A stretch of DNA of 64,000 bases from Flavobacterium nackdongense (GTDB lineage Bacteria; Bacteroidota; Bacteroidia; Flavobacteriales; Flavobacteriaceae), in NCBI RefSeq assembly GCF_004355225.1, contig NZ_CP037933.1, positions 744,001 through 808,000 on the forward strand, in the 5' to 3' direction. Every line of letters starts with the position of its first letter. Position 1 is the stretch's first letter. This document shows positions 10,631 to 19,605 of the stretch, in pieces. The notes under the pieces are model-generated. The model saw only the letters and a program-made list of their open reading frames with translations. It did not search any database and was not told where the DNA came from. The position numbers were made by a program, and so were the translations under genes.

Positions 10631-10994
10631 GAGCGGTTTTACTTTATTCCGACAAATGAGCTAAATATAATAGTAAACCCATTGGGTTGCAATTAATAAA
10701 ATTTCAATTATTGATTAAATAAAAAATTAAACCGCATAGAAACATAGAAAAAAAAGAATTGGATAGCCCAATTGCTTCGCCTGTTCGCTAGCGCTCGAGT
10801 CTTGGGTTCACATAGCTATGTTTTTTTAAATAAAGTGAAACGTCTTTTAAAAATCACAAAATCTCTGTTCTGATAGCTATCGGAACTATGTGGTTAAAAA
10901 ACTTTTCAAATTGAATTTCAACCAACGGTTTAATATTAAGTGCTATAAACTACTAATACAAAAAAGGGACAGAAAAAATCTGCCCCTTTACACT
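10631..10994. repeat. Intergenic palindromic repeat, inverted copy of 12678-12835
   Basis: There is no gene. Bases about 10729-10896 are an inverted copy of about 12678-12835, so the AAA ATPase gene lies between inverted repeats. Shared landmarks are cgcatagaaacatag, ttcgctagcgctcgag, acatagctatgt and aaagtgaaacg. Confidence 0.8.
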
Positions 10995-12452
10995 TTATAG
11001 TTTACTAATATAACTGCCGTACAAATCTTTGAACTGATAGCCTTCGGAGAGGCGGTCTTTGCTCAATTTTTTGTACTCCACCAATCCCCAAAGGATAAAC
11101 TCTTTCATAAAATAGCTGTCTTCTTTTTTGAGTTGTGGTTGGTATTTTTTAACCAAGATGTCTAAAGGCGCAATGCCATCCAAAATCGTTTTGTATTCTT
11201 CATCGGAGCAATCGTCTTGCAGTTCGAAACCACTTTCCGTAAAAAACCATTCTAAGATATCGGAATAAGGCGTTTTTTCTCCTTGTTTTTCGAGTTTTTC
11301 AATTTTCGGAAAATAGCCGGGAAAGAACGTATGAATCGCATCGCCAATTAGATGCTGTGCCACAATAGCCGCTCCCTCCTGCTCCCCTTCGTACACCAAT
11401 TCGACTTTACCCGTTATAGAAGGAATAATTCCCATAAAGTCGGACAATCGCAAACTGGTTTTATCTAAACCTGATTTCAGCGAACGACGTTCGGCGGTGC
11501 TCAATAAATTCTCGAAAGCGGTGATGCTTAATCTTGCACTCACGCCACTTTTGTTGTCAATAAATTCGCTTTCACGAGCTTCAAAACTGATTTGTTCCAA
11601 TAAATCTCTGGCCAAGGAAGGTACGTACACCAAATCACTTTGAGCGGCATCCAATTTGGCTTCTTGCTCGGTAATCGTGCGGGCAATCTTGATGGTTTCC
11701 GGGTAATGCGTTAGGATTTGCGAACCAATTCTGTCTTTCAAAGGCGTTACAATACTACCACGATTGGTATAATCTTCTGGATTTGCTGTAAAAATGAACT
11801 GCATATCGAGGGGCATCCTCAATTTGAAACCCCGAATTTGAATGTCGCCTTCCTGCAAAATATTGAACAAAGCCACTTGGATTCTGGCTTGTAAATCGGG
11901 CAATTCGTTGATGACAAAAATACTGCGATTCGCCCTGGGAATCATTCCGAAATGAATCACACGATCATCGGCATAGGATAATTTCAAATTCGCTGCTTTG
12001 ATTGGGTCGACATCGCCTATTAAATCGGCAACGGTAACATCGGGAGTGGCGAGTTTTTCAAAAAAGCGTTCGCTTCGATGCAGCCAAGATATGGGCGTTT
12101 CGTCTCCTTTTTCGGCAATTGCATCTTTGGCAAAACGAGAAATTGGATTCAAGGGATCGTCACAAATTTCAGAGCCAGTTACAAACGGAATGTATTCGTC
12201 TAATAGCTCAATCATTTTGCGTGCCAGTCGGGTTTTGGCTTGACCACGAAGCCCCAATAAATTGATATTGTGCCGAGACAAAATAGCACGTTCCAACTCC
12301 GGAATTACGGTGTTTTCGAAACCGTGAACTCCCTCAAAAGTGGGCTGACCTGACTTGATTTTCTCTCGCAAATTGTGACGCAATTCGTCTTTGATACTTT
12401 TGGATTGGTATCCTGATTTTTTTAATTCCCCAAGTGTTTTTATTTTGTTCAT
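10995..12452 (-). CDS. MoxR/magnesium-chelatase-like AAA+ ATPase
   Basis: The 485-residue AAA+ ATPase has a Walker A-like GLRGQAKT (residues 67-74), a Walker B region IFVINELPDL (about 178-187) and a sensor-1 segment FTANPEDY (221-228). The P-loop has Ala where most ATPases have Gly before Lys, a variation I expect in this subfamily. The layout resembles ChlI/MoxR ATPases, which remodel partner proteins together with a VWA-domain protein. Such a partner is encoded just upstream at 12871-13989 on the same strand, separated by 418 bases of repeats. The pair probably forms a chaperone-like complex in the cytoplasm; the client is unknown. The start ATG at 12452 is preceded by an AT-rich region. 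Confidence 0.88.
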   Translation of the reverse strand: MNKIKTLGELKKSGYQSKSIKDELRHNLREKIKSGQPTFEGVHGFENTVIPELERAILSRHNINLLGLRGQAKTRLARKMIELLDEYIPFVTGSEICDDPLNPISRFAKDAIAEKGDETPISWLHRSERFFEKLATPDVTVADLIGDVDPIKAANLKLSYADDRVIHFGMIPRANRSIFVINELPDLQARIQVALFNILQEGDIQIRGFKLRMPLDMQFIFTANPEDYTNRGSIVTPLKDRIGSQILTHYPETIKIARTITEQEAKLDAAQSDLVYVPSLARDLLEQISFEARESEFIDNKSGVSARLSITAFENLLSTAERRSLKSGLDKTSLRLSDFMGIIPSITGKVELVYEGEQEGAAIVAQHLIGDAIHTFFPGYFPKIEKLEKQGEKTPYSDILEWFFTESGFELQDDCSDEEYKTILDGIAPLDILVKKYQPQLKKEDSYFMKEFILWGLVEYKKLSKDRLSEGYQFKDLYGSYISKL

Positions 12453-12870
12453 TGATTATTTATTAAAATGTATTTATTTTTTAAACGCATAGATACATAG
12501 TTTTTTTCATTTTGATAAGGCGTTTCACTTTATGATAGTAATTAATAGTTATGTGATTCAGAAATGGGCTATCTAGAGCTTTTTTCTATGATTCTATGCG
12601 TTTCCATTTTTCATTTCTAGGAATTTGATAATTAAAATTAGCTTGACCCGTTGGGTGAAATTCAATTGTTAAAGTTTTTTAACCACATAGAAATATTTTT
12701 ATTGTGATTTTAAAAGGCGTTTCACTTTATTTGAGAAAACATAGCTATGCGAACCCAAGACTCGAGCGCTAGCGAACAGGCGAAGCAATTGGGCTATCTA
12801 GAGCTTTTTTCTATGATTCTATGCGTTTCCATTTTTCATTTCTAGGAATTTAATAATTAAAATTAACTTG
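12453..12870. repeat. Repeat-filled spacer with 80-bp direct duplication
   Basis: An 80-base sequence starting gggctatctagag is present at 12566-12645 and 12791-12870 with only a few changes. The second copy ends exactly against the stop codon of the VWA gene. Bases about 12678-12835 form the inverted partner of 10729-10896. Short palindromes such as acatagctatg occur. No gene is seen. Confidence 0.85.
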
Positions 12871-13989
12871 TTACTTTATTCGTTTCTTTCTATTGGTTTC
12901 ATAATCTTCGAAAATCATTTCGCCCAGGCCTTTTAGTCCGGTGTAGAAGGCTTTTCCTTGATTGGCTTCGGTAAAACGATTGACGAATTGCTGCAAATAG
13001 GGATCTCGGGCAATCATAAAAGTCGTGATGGGAATGTGCAACCTGCGTGCCTGCTGCGCCTCGTTGTAACATTTGTCGACAATGTATTCGTCGAGTCCGT
13101 TGCTGTTCATATAATAGGTGCCGTCTTTTTCGCGGACACAGCTCGGTTTGCCATCGGTAATCATAAAAATTTGCTTGTTGGTATTGCGCTTTCTACGCAG
13201 TAAATCCATCGCCAATTGCAAGCCCGCCACGGTATTGGTGTGATACGGACCTACTTTGAGGTAAGGTAAATCTCGAATGGCAATGGGCCAAGCATCGTTG
13301 CCAAAAACTAAAATATCTAAGGTGTCTTTGGGGTAGCGCGTCGTAATTAATTCGGCCAAAGCCATCGCTACTTTCTTTGCTGGCGTAATTCGGTCTTCGC
13401 CGTACAAGATCATACTGTGGCTGATATCGATCATCAAAACCGTGCTCATTTGGGATTTGTACTGGGTTTCTTCGACGACCAAATCATTTTCGGTCAGCCT
13501 AAAATCGGCCACCCCATTATTGATTTGGGCGTTGCGTAAACTTTCGGTTAAGGAAATGCGTTCCAAGCCATCTCCGAAATGAAATTCCCGAAATTCTCCG
13601 GTATGCTCGTCGCCGTTTCCTGTATGTTTTGTTTTGTGGTTCCCGCTACCAGAACGTTTTAGATTGCCGAAAATGTTATCAAGTGCCTGCTGACGAATGG
13701 CTCTTTCCGTTTTGGCCGTTATTCCCATTCCTGAAGTTCCATCGTCTTTGAGTTCTTCGCGGATGTATCCTTTTTTCTTTAAATCTTCGATGAAATCATC
13801 GATGGTGTAGGCGGAATCGGTGAGTTTGTATTCCTTGTCCAATTCCCGCAACCAATCAATGGCTTCGTCAAAATCGCCCGAAGTATGGGTAATTAACTCC
13901 TTGAATATCGCAAAGAGTTTATCGAACGGAGACTGAAATGGTGCTTCGTAGGTCTTGAAATAAAAGCCTTTTTTGATGGTGTTCTTCAT
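12871..13989 (-). CDS. VWA-domain protein, partner of the AAA ATPase
   Basis: The 372-residue protein has a von Willebrand A domain in its C-terminal half. The metal-binding MIDAS motif can be read as DISHS (D188, S190, S192), with a Thr in YHTNT (about 251-253) and D279 in MITDGKPS. The N-terminal half (1-175) is helical and charged, with a Gly/His/Lys-rich linker near 110-135. MoxR-VWA pairs are common; the VWA protein usually binds the client or metal and the ATPase drives remodelling. It is encoded upstream of the ATPase on the same strand, so one transcript is likely, though the spacer is full of repeats. It has no signal peptide or membrane segment, so it is cytoplasmic. Confidence 0.88.
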   Translation of the reverse strand: MKNTIKKGFYFKTYEAPFQSPFDKLFAIFKELITHTSGDFDEAIDWLRELDKEYKLTDSAYTIDDFIEDLKKKGYIREELKDDGTSGMGITAKTERAIRQQALDNIFGNLKRSGSGNHKTKHTGNGDEHTGEFREFHFGDGLERISLTESLRNAQINNGVADFRLTENDLVVEETQYKSQMSTVLMIDISHSMILYGEDRITPAKKVAMALAELITTRYPKDTLDILVFGNDAWPIAIRDLPYLKVGPYHTNTVAGLQLAMDLLRRKRNTNKQIFMITDGKPSCVREKDGTYYMNSNGLDEYIVDKCYNEAQQARRLHIPITTFMIARDPYLQQFVNRFTEANQGKAFYTGLKGLGEMIFEDYETNRKKRIK

Positions 13990-14590
13990 AAGTTTTAAAA
14001 GTACATTATTTTAAAAAGAACGGAAGGCAAACAGATATTAATTTTTAGTTAAAAGAGCCCGTTGCGTTTCATTAGTTTTTGATGCTAATTTTTCGAAAGT
14101 TCGAGTGATTTTCTCCCGAAGCCTGGGCAAGAAAATTGTCCTGCGATCAACTCAGGAGAACAGCATAGAAGAATTATCATTACTAACGGTTCTCGATACA
14201 ATTTTTAAAGCATAACTTTTAGGTTATACAAACAAGTTTTAGCTGGCTTTAAAAATCAAATCGAACTGACGTTCTACTGACTTTATTAATTATCCACGCG
14301 TCACTTCGAGTGATTTTGAATGGTAATGCGACAGCTTTACTATTCAAAATTGTATCGAGAAGCCTTTTCACTACTAGGGTTCTCGATACAATTTTTAAAG
14401 CATAACTTTTAAGTTATACAATCAAGTTTTATCCAGCTTTAAAAATTACTCGAACTGACGAACTAGTAACGTTATTATTTACCCACACGTCACTTCGAGT
14501 GATTTTGAATGGTAATGCGACAGCTTTACTATTCAAAATTGTATCGAGAAGCCTTATAAATCGGAAATATTCTCAAAGCATCAAACGTCT

Positions 14591-14878
14591 TTAAAACTTT
14601 TTCTTTGCTAAATTAGGAAGTTTGTCATATTCTTCATTTATCAATGCTTCCTTTTTTGCTCTAGACCATTTTTTTATTTTTTTCTCGATATCTATTGCCA
14701 AATTAATATCTGTGAATTCACAATAATAAACTAATTCAACAGGTCTTTTGTTCGCTGTATAACAATCAGGATAAAAACCAGTTTGGCGCTGAAAAAGTCG
14801 TTGTGTTAAATTGCTTGTGACTCCTGTATAATAAGAATCGTCAGAGCATTTTAAAATGTACACATAAGATTGTTTCAT
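14591..14878 (-). CDS. Small GIY-YIG nuclease (URI type), copy 1
   Basis: The 95-residue protein carries the GIY-YIG core as YVY (5-7) and YTG (17-19), with R27 and E65 in the expected catalytic positions. It is of the UvrC-like, URI-domain single-domain class. Stand-alone members are common in Bacteroidetes and are of unclear function; some may act on DNA repeats or repair intermediates. The gene sits between palindromic elements and is duplicated 711 bases downstream, so it may be part of a mobile or self-amplifying unit. The start ATG at 14878 gives a normal family length. Confidence 0.88.
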   Translation of the reverse strand: MKQSYVYILKCSDDSYYTGVTSNLTQRLFQRQTGFYPDCYTANKRPVELVYYCEFTDINLAIDIEKKIKKWSRAKKEALINEEYDKLPNLAKKKF

Positions 14879-15301
14879 TTAATGATCAATTTTATTAGGG
14901 TTCTCGATACAATTTTTAAAGCATAACTTTTAGGTTATACTATCAAGTTTTAGCTGGCTTTAAAAATTACTCGAACTGACGTTCTACTGACTTTATTAAT
15001 TATCCACGCGTCACTTCGAGTGATTTTGAATGGTAATGCGACAGCTTTACTATTCAAAATTGTATCGAGAAGCCTTTTGACAGCTAGGGTTCTCGATACA
15101 ATTTTTAAAGCATAACTTTTAAGTTATACAATCAAGTTTTAGCTGGCTTTAAAAATCACTCGAACTGACGAACTATCGATTATCATTGTATTTATCTCTA
15201 CATCACTTCGAGTGATTTTTATGGTAAGGCGACAGCGTTACAATAAAAATTGTATCGAGAAGCCTTATAAATCGGAAATATTCTCAAAGCATCAAACGTC
15301 T

Positions 15302-15589
15302 TTAAAACTTTTTCTTTGCTAAATTAGGAAGTTTGTCATATTCTTCATTTATCAATGCTTCCTTTTTTGCTCTAGACCATTTTTTTATTTTTTTCTCGAT
15401 ATCTATTGCCAAATTAATATCTGTGAATTCACAATAATAAACTAATTCAACAGGTCTTTTGTTCGCTGTATAACAATCAGGATAAAAACCAGTTTGGTGC
15501 TGAAAAAGTCGTTGTGTTAAATTGCTTGTGACTCCTGTATAATAAGAATCGTCAGAGCATTTTAATATGTACACATAAGATTGTTTCAT
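15302..15589 (-). CDS. Small GIY-YIG nuclease (URI type), copy 2
   Basis: This is a second copy of the gene at 14591-14878, differing in the protein only at residue 31 (His here, Arg there); one further synonymous base change is visible near the start. The catalytic residues (Y5, Y7, G19, R27, E65) are kept, so both copies may be active. A third palindromic unit begins right after it, but no third nuclease gene follows. Confidence 0.88.
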   Translation of the reverse strand: MKQSYVYILKCSDDSYYTGVTSNLTQRLFQHQTGFYPDCYTANKRPVELVYYCEFTDINLAIDIEKKIKKWSRAKKEALINEEYDKLPNLAKKKF

Positions 15590-15757
15590 TTAATGATCAA
15601 TTTTATTAGGGTTCTCGATACAATTTTTAAAGCATAACTTTTAAGTTATACAATCATTTTTATCTGGCTTTAAAAATCACTCGAACTGACGTACTAGTGA
15701 CTTTATTCTTTACCCACAAGTCACTTCGAGTGATTTTGAATGGTATTTCGTTTTTTC

Positions 15758-16522
15758 TCAGTCCTTCAAAAAGGCTAGTGTATACTTTTGAATTTCTTTT
15801 CGTTGTGCTGCATTTGCGTTGTCGTCCATGTCATTGTGGGGGGTATTGGCTAATTTCACGATGCTTATGCGATACTTTTTACTTTCTTGTGCTGTGGGCA
15901 AAACGCCCTCGTCTGCGGGTTGGTCGCTGGAGCGTAAGGAATATACTTTGACGCTTTTTGTTTTGGGCAATGCCATTCTTCTGTTGTCGAGGGTGATTAT
16001 TTTCGCTACGATCTTGGGGTATTTCTGCGGAAAAAGAGCGGTCATATCCCCCCCGTTGGAATGCCCCATCAGTGTAAGGTGTTTATAATCTAAATCTGGA
16101 TTGGTCTTTTGGAGGTGGTTGATTACAAATAAAATAGTGTCGGCCCCACGGTCCCAAAAAGGGCGTCGGACGATTTGTGGAATTCCGGTCAAGGGTATCA
16201 AACTGTCTGTTGGCAATTCGTGTTGAATACTCACCACAAAATAGCCTTGTGCAGCTAAGTACTCGGTCAAGTAGGAATAGGCCAAATAGTCTCCGCCTTT
16301 GTTTTGTCCGTAGCCGTGACTGAAAATCACCAGTTTTTGTTTGGCTGTTCTGTCGGACTTGGTGTTGTAAATGGCGATCGGAATTTTGCGCTGTCTGCTT
16401 TGGTCGTATAAGGTCAGGGTATCGACACTACAAGCGATTGCAGCTTTGTGTACCACTGCTTTTGCAAAGGTTGCGTACGTGGTCAAAAGTGCTATACTGA
16501 AAATGGAAAGTGTTTTAATCAT
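15758..16522 (-). CDS. Secreted alpha/beta hydrolase
   Basis: The 254-residue protein has a signal peptide (hydrophobic residues 3-20, likely cleavage after AFA-like residues near 20-22). It shows an alpha/beta-hydrolase layout: FSHGYGQ near 68-73 (oxyanion-hole region), the nucleophile elbow GHSNGG with S155, a candidate acid D200, and H229 in NTPHND. It is probably an esterase or lipase-like enzyme of the periplasm or outer surface (platelet-activating-factor-acetylhydrolase/dienelactone-hydrolase-like). The stop codon lies only about 10 bases from the broken third palindromic unit. No partner gene is adjacent. Confidence 0.8.
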   Translation of the reverse strand: MIKTLSIFSIALLTTYATFAKAVVHKAAIACSVDTLTLYDQSRQRKIPIAIYNTKSDRTAKQKLVIFSHGYGQNKGGDYLAYSYLTEYLAAQGYFVVSIQHELPTDSLIPLTGIPQIVRRPFWDRGADTILFVINHLQKTNPDLDYKHLTLMGHSNGGDMTALFPQKYPKIVAKIITLDNRRMALPKTKSVKVYSLRSSDQPADEGVLPTAQESKKYRISIVKLANTPHNDMDDNANAAQRKEIQKYTLAFLKD

Positions 16523-17059
16523 GTGATTGCTCTTTGGGTGTGTCGTTGTACAATGAGCGCTAACGGCTTAGTATGGGCCTAAAATTAGGTGTTTTTATGT
16601 ACGATGGTACATGTTAAGCGCATTTTTTTGCTATACCCATTTAATTAAAAATGTTGGGTGCTGGGTGTTTGGTGCTGGGGGAAAGAAACCACACGAAAGG
16701 ATTCGTGCGGCACCGGGTTAATTATCGACTGATTTTTTCGAATAAGAGACAACTATACTGTTAAAAAATATATTCTTGCAACATAGTATTCTATTTTTTC
16801 TCCACGAAAAAAAGAAATCCTATATTTTACAGTACCTAAGCCTTAGGTGCTGATTTTTATAATATTGATTTACAATTATTTACATTTTGTATAAAAAACA
16901 TTCAAATCATTTCTATTTGTTTAAAACTCAAGCCAATTGTGAATAAGTTTGACTTTTTAATTCCGATTGGACGCTTTATCTTTGATTTCGTCAAAAAGGC
17001 TCTATTAATCAGAGTACTAAGACAAAATCAATTTTGTTCAATTTAATACGGGAAAAATT
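16523..17059. other. Intergenic region upstream of the HU-family gene
   Basis: No gene is seen. A short hairpin (cacacgaa / ttcgtgcgg) lies near 16690-16711, beside a gctgggtg/ttggtgctggg repeat. The last 300 bases are AT-rich. A weak -7-like caattttg is near 17030 but is not a clear promoter. Confidence 0.5.
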
Positions 17060-17443
17060 ATGCCGATTAAATTTAAGACGTTACCAAGAAAAAATCCTCA
17101 GGACATGGTAGCCCCTGAGAAATTCTATGCCGCTGCAGTAAGCAACGGAGAAACTGATATGGAAGCACTCGCAGAGATGATTGCCTATCAGAGTACTTTA
17201 ACAGATACTGATTGTTATGCAGTATTGAGATCGTTGGAACACAACATCATCAATGAGCTGAAACAAGGCAGAATCGTTAAATTAGGGAGCTTGGGTAATT
17301 TCCAAGTGAGTATTAGTTCCGAAGGCAAAGAGACTCCAGAAGAGGTGTCTGCTGCCAATGTGACTAAATGCAGGATTATTTTCCGTCCTGGAAAAAAACT
17401 GCGCCATTTAATGGGTAATCTAAGTTACCTTAAAGCGAGCTAG
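17060..17443 (+). CDS. HU-family DNA-binding protein (HU-HIG type)
   Basis: The 127-residue protein belongs to the Bacteroidetes HU-related family: the N-terminus MPIKFKTLPRKNP is typical, and the central part has the HU-like helices and KLGSLGNFQVSI, the beta-arm core. These proteins bind DNA and may bend or protect it. It is monocistronic, with its own strong terminator at 17477-17512. The 3' end, including the stop codon, is copied 345 bases downstream, which could reflect use of this gene end as an insertion site. It ends near the start of the defence island region. Confidence 0.9.
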   Translation: MPIKFKTLPRKNPQDMVAPEKFYAAAVSNGETDMEALAEMIAYQSTLTDTDCYAVLRSLEHNIINELKQGRIVKLGSLGNFQVSISSEGKETPEEVSAANVTKCRIIFRPGKKLRHLMGNLSYLKAS

Positions 17444-17476
17444 TAACCCGCCGTTTAGATCAAATCTAAATGTTCG

Positions 17477-17512
17477 AAAGCCTCGATTGTTCCCGCAGTC
17501 GAGGCTTTTTTT
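17477..17512 (+). terminator. Intrinsic terminator of the HU gene
   Basis: The arms aagcctcga and tcgaggctt flank a 12-base loop (ttgttcccgcag) and are followed by a run of T. It lies 33 bases after the HU stop codon. Confidence 0.92.
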
Positions 17513-17541
17513 TGGCTTTTTTTCACGAAAATTTTCGTCAG

Positions 17542-17621
17542 TTCGTCCTGACGAAACTTTTGCTTCGTCCTGACGAACCCAAAAACTCGTCCTGACGAGC
17601 TAGTCATGTCGTCAGGACGAG
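17542..17621. repeat. Three 14-bp palindromic repeats at 22-bp spacing plus one inverted copy
   Basis: The motif tcgtcctgacga (arms TCGTC/GACGA) occurs at 17542-17555, 17564-17577 and 17586-17599, exactly 22 bases apart. An inverted copy lies at 17609-17621. The third copy and the inverted one can form a 12-bp stem with a 12-base loop (17586-17597 with 17610-17621). The 22-bp spacing is about two turns of DNA, as in protein-binding arrays. Confidence 0.9.
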
Positions 17622-17831
17622 TTGAAAATAACTTCAAATGGGATAAAATTTGACTTAAAATAGCTTTTTTGGATTATACAAGCACGAAAAAAGCGTCCTA
17701 ATTGAGGTGTTTTTTGCTAAAATTTGGATGTTTTTTTACTCGTTTTACTACATTTTGGGCATAAAAAAAGCTCAAAAAAAGCAGCTAGTAACCCGTCTTT
17801 TTGAGCAAATTTAAATGTTCGAAAGCCTCGA

Positions 17832-18720
17832 ATAGTTCCCGCTATTCGTGTTCGAATTGTTAGGTAAATATAAATGATATATATACAACTTGTATATACC
17901 TTGTTGAAAAGTCATTAAAATCGTTGGTATTACTGACATTAAAAGCCATAACTTATTAACGAAGGCCTTATTTTGTATCAGAAAAAACAGATAAATATTA
18001 AAAAACAATAGTATAAATATCGTAAAACGAATAATTTTAATCTTGTTTTTAATTATAATCTATTTGGCCCCAAAAATGGGCTTTGTGTCAATGTACAAAT
18101 CAAAACTTAAAGGTATTTTACTGTTTTTTAATAAAAAATCGCTCAAATGTGGAAAGACGTAAAATAGTGGATAAACTTAAGTTTACATTTGAATATTGTT
18201 TAATCTAAACTTTTATATATAATGAAAAAATTGATTTATAATGAAAGAACACTGTGTATATTTTTAAAAAAAATGCAGGAAATTTAGCGCATATGGGAAG
18301 TACTACTGTTTCCGATTCGCATGAGTTTTTTTTGAAAAAAAGTAAGTTTATAAATTGAAAGATATTTTATTATATATAGGTAACAAAAAAATTAAAATTA
18401 ATAAGTTATTATTTAAATAATCATCAAAGTTGTATATATTTGAAGTAAAAAACATAGGAATAATATAACGAAATATAACTCAAAATATGCAATTAAGTGA
18501 AATATTTTGAGCAGCTTTTTTGTTTTACATTATTCCAATAACTCATATTTACATTGCTTTTTACAAGGTAGTTTGTCTCTCTACTTCAAAAGGGTAAAAG
18601 TCAAATTACTAAATTTGAGGCACTAAAATAACAGGTTGATAAGTAATGATATTTTAAATTCGATTACATGCAATAATTTGGTTACTTTGTAACTTTAAAA
18701 ATGGATTTTCATAAGAAAGG
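17832..18720. other. AT-rich gap before the defence island
   Basis: No convincing gene is seen in about 890 bases of very AT-rich DNA. A seven-codon frame at 18701-18724 (M-D-F-H-K-K-G, stop) overlaps the start of the next gene by ATGA and may couple translation. A -7-like ttactttg (18682-18689) lies just upstream and is one base off consensus. Confidence 0.5.
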
Positions 18721-19605
18721 ATGATATTAGAAAATACTGAAATAACAAAATATACATTCTCAGGACACGACTCCTTTCAGTGCCGACAATTATGGCTTAA
18801 AAAGGGATATGATTACGTACAAGAAGGAAAGAATTTTAATGACGAAGATGCGGTTGTTCGTCTTGGAGTTGGAAAAAATATGGTTTCATCCATTCGGTTT
18901 TGGTTGAAAGCTTTCAATGTTATTGACAACAAAGACATTCCAACCGAATTTGGCAAACGATTATTTGATGATGAAACTGGTTATGACCCTTATTTGGAAG
19001 ATGAAGCAAGTCTCTGGCTTCTGCATTATCAATTAGTGAAAAATGGTTTTGCTTCTATTTATTCCATCATTTTTAACGAATTCAGAAAAGAGAAACTCTT
19101 CTTTAACAAAGAAACCTTTGTGAACTATGTGAAAAGAATCGGGGAAAGTAATGCCAATTTGAATTTAAATGAAAACACGGTTGCTAAAGACTTTATTGTC
19201 TTCGCAAATCTTTATAAAAGCGACCCTGAAAGCAAAGATGTTGAGGATAGTTTTTCAGGAATTCTGTCAGAAATAGAACTTTTAAAGACAACAGGAAAAG
19301 GCAAGGATGAACAATTTTACATTGAAAATACAGAAAGAGACAATCTTCCAGAATCAATTGTTTTATATACAATATTTGACAATGCAAACTATGGGAAATC
19401 AATTAGCTTGAATTCTTTGGAATTTGACCTGAACAGTCCAGGTTCAATTTTCGCCTTAAATCGTTCCGGTTTGATGAATAAAATCTCAGATTTAGTTGAT
19501 AATTTCAAAGACATCACTTTTACTGACCAAGCTGGGATCAAGGAATTGCAGTTCAAAAACAAAGCAGACGCTTACACAATTTTAGATAAATATTATGGCA
19601 AATAA
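18721..19605 (+). CDS. DUF4007 family protein (defence-associated)
   Basis: The 294-residue protein matches DUF4007: YTFSGHDSFQCRQLWLKKG (12-30), RLGVGKNMVSSIRFW (47-61) and DPYLEDEASLWLLHY (84-98) are conserved signatures of this family. Its biochemical function is unknown. From memory, the family is found in defence islands next to PAPS-reductase/DndC-like DNA phosphorothioation genes and an ATPase; this association is recall, not shown here. Its start overlaps a seven-codon frame. The next gene starts 11 bases before its stop, so the two are translated together. It is the first gene of the defence operon and the most likely specificity or regulatory subunit. Confidence 0.85.
   Translation: MILENTEITKYTFSGHDSFQCRQLWLKKGYDYVQEGKNFNDEDAVVRLGVGKNMVSSIRFWLKAFNVIDNKDIPTEFGKRLFDDETGYDPYLEDEASLWLLHYQLVKNGFASIYSIIFNEFRKEKLFFNKETFVNYVKRIGESNANLNLNENTVAKDFIVFANLYKSDPESKDVEDSFSGILSEIELLKTTGKGKDEQFYIENTERDNLPESIVLYTIFDNANYGKSISLNSLEFDLNSPGSIFALNRSGLMNKISDLVDNFKDITFTDQAGIKELQFKNKADAYTILDKYYGK

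Larger units (their letters stand above)
14190..15748. repeat. 711-bp tandem duplication of palindromes plus GIY-YIG gene
   Basis: Unit 1 (14190-14900) and unit 2 (14901-15611) repeat with a 711-base offset, and a third unit starts at 15612 and breaks off near 15748. Each full unit has two palindromic elements of about 172 bases (14190-14361, 14380-14550, 14901-15071, 15090-15261; partial 15612-15748) followed by one GIY-YIG gene. Each element begins ttctcgataca, ends tgtatcgagaa, and has inner inverted arms around cactcgaactgacg / cacttcgagtg. The nuclease copies are almost identical, so the duplication is recent. Confidence 0.93.
17438..17831. repeat. 49-bp duplication of the HU gene end
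   Basis: Bases 17438-17486 (last codons, stop and leader of the terminator) are repeated at 17783-17831 with the same length and about eight changes. In the second copy the hairpin is changed to cgaatag/ctattcg, keeping the same ttcccg loop but without a T run. Between them lie the phased palindromes. The arrangement resembles a left-over attachment site, but no integrase is in the window. Confidence 0.75.

Noticed and set aside
17542..17621. Possible mini-CRISPR
   Set aside because: Only three 14-bp palindromic copies with 8-base spacers and no cas genes; better viewed as protein-binding or hairpin repeats.
17811..18008. 65-codon minus-strand frame in the AT-rich gap
   Set aside because: Highly AT-rich composition and no conserved features.
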